Below are positions 6,959 through 11,816 of a stretch of DNA of 11,816 bases, in pieces. Position numbers and translations under genes: made by a program. The DNA is from Kiritimatiellia bacterium (GTDB lineage Bacteria; Verrucomicrobiota; Kiritimatiellia; RFP12; UBA1067): positions 1 through 11,816 of the forward strand of contig JAKSOX010000045.1 in assembly GCA_024405335.1 (NCBI GenBank), given 5' to 3'. Under the pieces are notes generated by a model, which worked only from the letters and a program-made list of their open reading frames with translations, made no database searches and was not told the origin of the DNA. Numbering within the stretch: the stretch's first letter is position 1; each line of letters starts with the position of its first letter.

Positions 6959-9900
6959 TCACTTCCAGTTGCCGTCGAAAACGAACTTGGCGCCGTCGCC
7001 GAAATCCCACGTGCGCGGGAAACGCGAAACCAGCGAACGGTAGTGCTCGGCCGGCGCCGCGTCGACGCCGTCCGGGAAGTCCGCGGGATCGCGCGCCACC
7101 GCGCCGCCGAACCCCTGCTCGCCCAGCACCACCTCGAACGCGATCTTGTTCGCGCCCTTCTTCACCGGCGCCGTGAACGTCCAGTCCGCCGGCGAACAGC
7201 TGCCGCCGTTGCCCCCGGGATTCACCGTGGGCACGCCGAACACGTCCGCGCCGTTCACCTTGCACGTCCACCACCAGTCGAAGCCCGCGCCGAGAATCGC
7301 CTCGCCGTCCGCTTCCGCTTCGAGCGTGCCTTCGAGCGTCACCGTCGTCTTCACGGGCAGGTCCTTGCCGTCCTTCCCCTTGCCGCGCCGGTACTGGCCG
7401 GACGGCGCGATTCCCGCGAGCTTCGCCTTCACGAAATTGCCCTTGCGGAGTTTTGCGGGCTTCTTAGCCGTGCCCGTCACGCCCGCTCCCGCCGGCGCGG
7501 AGAACGCGTAGTCGTGGCGGACGTTGGCCTTCGGAATGGTGCCGTGGTCGGAACTCTGCACCCAGTTGATCGACTTCGGACAGCTCGCCGCGTTGTACTG
7601 GCACGCGAGGCCGCTCGGCGGACAGCACTTGTCGCCCAGGCCCGCGCGGGAAATCACGAGCTTGCACGTCTTCGGGATGTGCCGCGTGTGGATCACGGTG
7701 TCGTAGTACGCGAGCCCGGGCCGGTACGCCGGCCGCCAGCCCACGTACCGCCCGACGGCGCCGCCGTTGATGTCCGTGCACCACGTCACCCACGGTTCGC
7801 ATTCGGTGAGCCCTTCCACGAGCGCGCCCGCCCAGGTCGTCTGCAATCCGCCCTGGCTGCCGCCGCGCGCCTTCAGGTCCTTGCCGTTCCACTCGGGCAG
7901 GGTCTTCACGAAATCGAACGCCCGCACGACGCGGTGCGCCATGTAGCGGAAATACGCCGTTTCGGGCTTTTCGTTTTCTTCGTCCACGAGTCCGTAGCCG
8001 CCCTTCGCGTTGATCTTCTTCGCGAAATCGTCGTAGTACTTCTTGTCCTTCATCAGATCGTAGCCGTGCGCGTTTATGTGGAAGTAGATCGAGTCCTTGG
8101 CGCGCTCGTAATGCCACTCCCCCGGCAGCGCGTCCGCGCCGCAGCCGTAGCCGTTGAAGCCGCAGCACGCCGGCAGGCTCTTCGCCCGGGCGCCGCGCGG
8201 CATCGCGAGGTAGCCCGTCACGGGCCGCGGACCCGAACAGTCCACGCGAACGGCCCAGGCGCGGTGCGTCGCCCGGAATCGCGCGGGAATCTGGTTCGTG
8301 GAAAGTTCCGTCATCTCGCATTTCACGGGAACGGCCTTGAGCTCCGCCTTCTGCTTCGCCCAGAAGTCGACGAAGTCCGCCGGCTCTTCGCACGCCGGCT
8401 GGAGCGTTTCCGCCGCCGCGCACGCCGCGGAGAGGTAGCGGAGCTGTTCCACCATGTCGTTCTGCCAATAGGTCATCGTGCGGCCCTTGGCGTCCACCAC
8501 GGACGCGTCCACGCGCACGAAACCGGGATGGTCGATCTTGGTGGACACCTCCACCGTCTCGCCGTCGCGCAACGGCTCGACGCCCGCGTCGAACACGCCG
8601 TCGTCGCCGAAGCGCTCCCAGCGCAGGAAGAAGCGCCGCCCCGCGGGGTCGGGCTGGTTCAACCGGAACGTGTAGCGGAAGCGCATCGTTTCGCCGACGC
8701 CGTACGCGAGCGGATTCTTGTCCGTGACGGCGTCGAAATCGGCCTTCGAGAGATCGAGCTTCGTCGAGCGGACGTCCTTCTCGTCCCGCACGATCGACAT
8801 GTCCTCTTCGCGCGCCCATTCGACCTTGCGGTATTCGAAATCGCCCCACAGGGACGGATCGGGCAGCGTCACCGCGTGGCGCGTGACGCCCGTGCGCACG
8901 TCCCACGCCTGGCGCCACTGCTTCTCCCCGCGCTTGCGGTATTCGATGCCGGCGGGATGCGGCTGGGCGGTGTCGAAGAGAACGCACGTGGGCGACGCCC
9001 AAACGGGCTCGAACGGCACGGACGACGGCGCGCGGTACGCCGCCGTCGCCGCACGGTACGCCGCCGCCGCCGCGGGATCGACCTCGCGCGCGCCGGACAG
9101 AACGGCCACCTCGCCGAATCCCTGCTCGCCCAGCACCACCTTGAACGCCACCTCGTTCGCGCCCTTCTTCACCGGCGCGGCGAACGTCCAGTCGCTCGCC
9201 TCGAAGGCGCCTGAACCGTTCGACCCGTTCACGCGCGTGCGGCCGAACACGCCCTCGCCGTTCACCGAACACTCCCACCACCAGTCGAGCCCCGCGCCGA
9301 GCACGACCTCGCCGTCCGCCTCGGCGACGAGCGTGCCGCGGATCGTCGCCTCGGAAAGCGTCTTCAGATTGCCGCCCGCCTTGCGGAGATTGCAGCGCCT
9401 GGAGAAGTCGAACGCGCGCGCGGGGCGCCCGGCGGACGCGATGGTCCACGCCTTGGGGTCGAACGCGGCAGGCACGCCAGTCACCGCGCGCGCCGTGCGC
9501 GCGATCCGGGCCGTGCCCTTGACGCCGGCTCCCGCGGGCGCTTCGTTCGTCCAGCACCGGCGGATGGACGTGGGCGTGGCCCACAGGTGCGTGGAGTTCT
9601 GCCACCAGCGGACGGACTTCGGGCAGTTCGCGGCGTTGTAGCACGCGGCCACGCCCGTGGGCGGGCACACGTAATCGCCCAGGCCCACGCGGCCCATGTC
9701 GAGGCGGCAGGTCGCGGGAATGCGCCGCGCGTGGAAAACGGAATCGAAATACGCGAGGCCGGGCCGGTAGTCCGGCCGCCAGCCGGGCAGGCGTCCGCGC
9801 GTCGGGCCGGCGCAGTCGCACATCCAGGTCACGTCCGGATGCGTCTCGGTGAGCCCTTTCACGAGCGACGCGGCCAGCACGGACTGGAACCCGCCCTGGC

Positions 9901-10933
9901 TGCCGCCCGTCGCGATCAGGTCCTTGCCGTTCCACACGGGGAGCGTCTTCGCGAAATCGTAGGCGCGCACGAGCCGCAGCGCCTCGCCGAGGAAATACGA
10001 CGTCTCGGGCTTTTCGTTTTCGTGCGCGTTGAAGGCGTAGCCGTCGAGCTTCAGCTTCTTGTAGTGGGATTCCGGCTGCAGCAGTTTGTAGCCGTGGGCG
10101 TTCACGGAAATCTTCACCATCGGCTTCGGCCACGGGGAGAACAGCCATTCCGCGGGGCCGGCCCCCTGGCAGCCGGGACCGTAGCCGTCGAACGTGATGC
10201 GCACGGGCAGCGACTTCGGCTGCGCGTCCCGGGGATACACGAGGAAGCCCGTCACGGGATTCGGGCCCGCGCACGCCACGGAAAACGCCTGCGCGACGTG
10301 GGTGCCGCCGCGGAATTTGGCGGGCAGCTTGTTGGTGGGCACGTCCACGAGTTCGGCCTTGACGGGCACCGCCGCGAGCGCGGCGAGCTGCTTCGCCCAG
10401 AACGCGTCGAAGTCGGCGGGCTCGTCGTAGCACGGCAGGATCGCGTCCACGTCCGCGCCGGCGGAACCCTCCCACTGCAGGGGGATGCGGTTGTAGTCGT
10501 CCTGGAAGTAGCAGAACCAATTGCCCTGCACGTCCGTCAAACTGGCGTTCACGTTCACGAACCCGGGACGGTCGATGGACGTCTCCACCACCACCGGCCT
10601 GTCCTCCGTGATGCGGTCGAAACCGGAAAAGTTCACGCCGTCGTCGCCGCGGCGGGACCACTTCACGTAGAAGACCTTGTTCGACGGCACCGGCTGGTTG
10701 CAGGCGAGCGAGAACGTGAAGCGCATCGTTTCGCCGACCTTGTAGGCGACGGGCGACTTGTCCGTCGCGCCCGAAAACCGCATCTTGGAAGTATTGAACT
10801 CCGACTTCTCCGCCGGATCGATCGTCACGCATTCGCCTGGATTCGGCGCGCAGGATGCGCGCCCCGGCGCGGGAACGCAGCCGCCGAAACCGACCGCCGC
10901 CGCCAACAACAACAAACCCGACAACTTCTTCAT
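6959..10933 (-). CDS. Exported tandem acetyl esterase with two AXE1/CE7-like catalytic modules
   Basis: A 1324-residue protein with a signal peptide; GFGGC (15-19) could be a divergent lipobox with Cys19 lipidated. It holds two copies, offset by about 681 residues, of a beta domain (about 45-150 and 726-830), an alpha/beta-hydrolase AXE1-like domain (about 170-460 and 850-1145) and a beta-sandwich (about 520-607 and 1195-1276). Each hydrolase has GGSQGG with the nucleophile (Ser345, Ser1026), GLGDxxCPP with the acid (Asp420, Asp1101) and a downstream His (449, 1130). The usual CE7 RGQ motif is absent; NAHGY (278-282, 954-958) lies near that place, and the final His is in STHL or SDHG, not HE, so this is a divergent branch. 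Between copies is an Ala/Tyr linker and a fibronectin-like stretch (about 640-705). It should deacetylate carbohydrates outside the cytoplasm. AAAGGAA precedes the ATG. Cysteines are unusually frequent, suggesting disulfides. Confidence 0.85.
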   Translation of the reverse strand: MKKLSGLLLLAAAVGFGGCVPAPGRASCAPNPGECVTIDPAEKSEFNTSKMRFSGATDKSPVAYKVGETMRFTFSLACNQPVPSNKVFYVKWSRRGDDGVNFSGFDRITEDRPVVVETSIDRPGFVNVNASLTDVQGNWFCYFQDDYNRIPLQWEGSAGADVDAILPCYDEPADFDAFWAKQLAALAAVPVKAELVDVPTNKLPAKFRGGTHVAQAFSVACAGPNPVTGFLVYPRDAQPKSLPVRITFDGYGPGCQGAGPAEWLFSPWPKPMVKISVNAHGYKLLQPESHYKKLKLDGYAFNAHENEKPETSYFLGEALRLVRAYDFAKTLPVWNGKDLIATGGSQGGFQSVLAASLVKGLTETHPDVTWMCDCAGPTRGRLPGWRPDYRPGLAYFDSVFHARRIPATCRLDMGRVGLGDYVCPPTGVAACYNAANCPKSVRWWQNSTHLWATPTSIRRCWTNEAPAGAGVKGTARIARTARAVTGVPAAFDPKAWTIASAGRPARAFDFSRRCNLRKAGGNLKTLSEATIRGTLVAEADGEVVLGAGLDWWWECSVNGEGVFGRTRVNGSNGSGAFEASDWTFAAPVKKGANEVAFKVVLGEQGFGEVAVLSGAREVDPAAAAAYRAATAAYRAPSSVPFEPVWASPTCVLFDTAQPHPAGIEYRKRGEKQWRQAWDVRTGVTRHAVTLPDPSLWGDFEYRKVEWAREEDMSIVRDEKDVRSTKLDLSKADFDAVTDKNPLAYGVGETMRFRYTFRLNQPDPAGRRFFLRWERFGDDGVFDAGVEPLRDGETVEVSTKIDHPGFVRVDASVVDAKGRTMTYWQNDMVEQLRYLSAACAAAETLQPACEEPADFVDFWAKQKAELKAVPVKCEMTELSTNQIPARFRATHRAWAVRVDCSGPRPVTGYLAMPRGARAKSLPACCGFNGYGCGADALPGEWHYERAKDSIYFHINAHGYDLMKDKKYYDDFAKKINAKGGYGLVDEENEKPETAYFRYMAHRVVRAFDFVKTLPEWNGKDLKARGGSQGGLQTTWAGALVEGLTECEPWVTWCTDINGGAVGRYVGWRPAYRPGLAYYDTVIHTRHIPKTCKLVISRAGLGDKCCPPSGLACQYNAASCPKSINWVQSSDHGTIPKANVRHDYAFSAPAGAGVTGTAKKPAKLRKGNFVKAKLAGIAPSGQYRRGKGKDGKDLPVKTTVTLEGTLEAEADGEAILGAGFDWWWTCKVNGADVFGVPTVNPGGNGGSCSPADWTFTAPVKKGANKIAFEVVLGEQGFGGAVARDPADFPDGVDAAPAEHYRSLVSRFPRTWDFGDGAKFVFDGNWK
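7106..8758 (-). repeat. Second copy of the intragenic esterase module
   Basis: Encodes residues about 726-1276 of the tandem esterase: beta domain, AXE1-like domain and beta-sandwich. The last 80 bases of the coding strand copy (7106-7185) match 9113-9192 with about 7 differences by eye, far closer than most of the module. Confidence 0.8.
9033..9074 (-). repeat. Two 21-bp tandem repeats in the inter-module linker
   Basis: CGGTACG recurs exactly 21 bases apart (9033 and 9054), and the two 21-base units differ at about two positions. They encode the Ala/Tyr-rich linker AAAYRAATAAYRAP near residues 624-636, between the first beta-sandwich and the fibronectin-like stretch. Probably replication slippage in a flexible linker. 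Confidence 0.6.
9113..10801 (-). repeat. First copy of the intragenic esterase module
   Basis: Encodes residues about 45-607 of the tandem esterase and aligns with residues 726-1276. Shared blocks include TDKxPxAYxVGETMRF, the FWAKQ helix, NAHGY, ENEKPET, LPxWNGKDL, GGSQGG, GWRPxYRPGLAY, GLGDxxCPP and VKKGANxxAFxVVLGEQGFG. Order and spacing are conserved, so the gene arose by an internal duplication that kept both active sites. Confidence 0.8.
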
Positions 10934-10981
10934 CGCATGCTTCCTTTCAAATCCGCAAATTCCCGTTCCCTTCGCCGCGCG

Positions 10982-11803
10982 TCATCTGGAAATGGCGCGC
11001 AACGCGCAATAAATCGTCTTCGCGAGACGAAGATGTCCCGCGCTGTTCGGATGGAGTCCGTCCTCGTCGAAAGAACGGAATTCGTCCCGGCGCTGGGCGT
11101 CGAGCCGCGGCAGCAAACCGGAATCGCGGTAGAGGTCCACCACCGCGCACCCCCAAACGTCCGCCGCCTCGCGGACGCACGCGACGTAGTCGTCCAGATA
11201 AAGACCGCCCGTGTTCGGCCAGCTCTCTCCGGGCTGGACGTTGGTGGGGCTGCACGTGAAGTATTCCCGGTGGGTCGGGGTGAAAAGGATCACGCGGGCC
11301 TTCGGCCAGCGGTTGCGGATGCGTTCGAGGGACACGTTGATCATCCCGCGCACCGTGCCGCGGTCGCGGTTGAGGTCGCGCCGCTTCAAGGCGATCATCT
11401 TGCCCCACCAGTTCGTGGAAGCGTCGACGCAATCGTACCAGCGCCCGAGCGGGACGGACGAGGCGTAGTCGTTGGTGCCGAGAAAGATCGTCACCGCGTC
11501 CACGTCGTCGCCCATCGCCTTTTCGGCGCGGTCGACCTGCCCCGGCAGGTGCGCCCAACGATGCCCGCTGACGCCGAACACGCCCGTATCCCATTTGAGC
11601 CAGTTCGCGAGATGCTGCCAGTACACGCACTGCCGGTTCGTCTGCCCGGGATCGGTGATCGAATCGCCGAACACGGCGACCCGCGCGCCCTCCCATTGGT
11701 TTTCGGCCGGCGGCAAAACGTCCGGCGACGCCGCAAACGCCGCCATTCCGGCGACCGTGACCGCCGCCACGACCGCCGCCATCGACAAACTTCTGTTTTC
11801 CAT
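10982..11803 (-). CDS. Exported SGNH/GDSL-family esterase
   Basis: A 273-residue protein with a signal peptide at about 1-25 (Arg4, long Ala/Val run, AFAAS) and the four SGNH blocks in order: FGDSIT (45-50) with nucleophile Ser48, GVSGH with Gly80, LGTND (108-112) with Asn111, and DEDGLHPN (246-253) with Asp248 and His251. The length is normal for a single-domain enzyme. Such enzymes remove acetyl or other acyl groups from polysaccharides, glycans or lipids. It precedes the tandem CE7-like esterase by 48 bases, in which I see neither hairpin nor promoter, so co-transcription is likely. Only 13 bases precede the ATG and no Shine-Dalgarno motif is seen there; Met8 is an alternative start but would lose the basic N-terminus of the signal. 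Substrate not predictable; rhamnogalacturonan acetyl-esterase activity is one option. Confidence 0.87.
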   Translation of the reverse strand: MENRSLSMAAVVAAVTVAGMAAFAASPDVLPPAENQWEGARVAVFGDSITDPGQTNRQCVYWQHLANWLKWDTGVFGVSGHRWAHLPGQVDRAEKAMGDDVDAVTIFLGTNDYASSVPLGRWYDCVDASTNWWGKMIALKRRDLNRDRGTVRGMINVSLERIRNRWPKARVILFTPTHREYFTCSPTNVQPGESWPNTGGLYLDDYVACVREAADVWGCAVVDLYRDSGLLPRLDAQRRDEFRSFDEDGLHPNSAGHLRLAKTIYCALRAISR

Positions 11804-11816
11804 GCCGCGTATTGTA

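Noticed and set aside
4045..7176. A very long plus-strand open frame (1043 codons) opposite the CapA-M14 gene, with similar ones at 6872-9214, 2652-3974 and 88-1866
   Set aside because: Their products are Arg/His/Val/Ala-rich with no domain, signal or plausible ribosome site; GC-rich third positions remove antisense stop codons. The minus-strand frames carry recognisable families over the same bases.
9020..9080. The GCC-rich repeated patch considered as a CRISPR or regulatory repeat
   Set aside because: Only two in-frame 21-bp units without spacers, encoding an Ala/Tyr linker.
7464..10832. A 1122-codon minus-strand frame inside the tandem esterase gene
   Set aside because: It is another frame of the same strand with an Arg-rich composition and no motifs; the 1324-residue frame has two complete esterase domains.
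10934..10981. The 48-base gap between the SGNH and tandem esterase genes examined for a terminator or promoter
   Set aside because: Apart from the AAAGGAA ribosome site I see no inverted repeat, T-run or -10-like hexamer.
11811..11816. TACAAT on the minus strand at the right edge, resembling a -10 box before the SGNH gene
   Set aside because: No upstream sequence is available to judge a -35 or extended -10, and its distance to the ATG would leave almost no leader. It may be real but cannot be supported here.

Overview
The window is a GC-rich (roughly two-thirds G+C by eye) bacterial segment in which every supported gene lies on the minus strand. It reads as two consecutive transcription units from right to left. 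Four of the complete products have an N-terminal Sec-type signal, the proteins are large multidomain carbohydrate- or ester-active enzymes, and there is no SusC/SusD pair, integrase, tRNA or phage gene. This style, many exported hydrolases with a beta-barrel protein and no SusCD, fits an uncultured member of the PVC superphylum (for example Kiritimatiellota or Verrucomicrobiota). That placement is an inference from gene content, not from a marker gene.

Unit 1 (11803 down to 4087) encodes an exported SGNH/GDSL esterase, then a 1324-residue exported protein made of two tandem AXE1/CE7-like acetyl esterase modules with accessory beta domains, then a 954-residue exported protein that fuses a CapA-type metallophosphatase-fold domain to a zinc carboxypeptidase of the M14 family. 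The last two genes are 7 bases apart. The unit ends in a hairpin with a T-rich tail (4022-4060) whose stem is well paired only in the minus-strand RNA.

Unit 2 starts directly after that terminator, at an extended -10 promoter (3991-3999) in the only clearly AT-rich patch of the window. It encodes an outer-membrane beta-barrel protein, a HpcH/HpaI-family class II aldolase (probably cytoplasmic), an exported GH78 alpha-L-rhamnosidase, and, running off the left edge, the first 16 codons of a GTG-started calcineurin-like phosphoesterase. A GC-rich hairpin lies between the barrel gene and the aldolase.

Working model (inference): the locus handles an O-acetylated, rhamnose-containing polymer. The SGNH and tandem CE7-like esterases would remove acyl groups, the GH78 enzyme would release rhamnose, the barrel could admit the products, and the aldolase could act in the non-phosphorylated L-rhamnose route, whose last step is cleavage of 2-keto-3-deoxy-L-rhamnonate. 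The role of the CapA-M14 fusion is unknown, and it is the most unusual object in the window.
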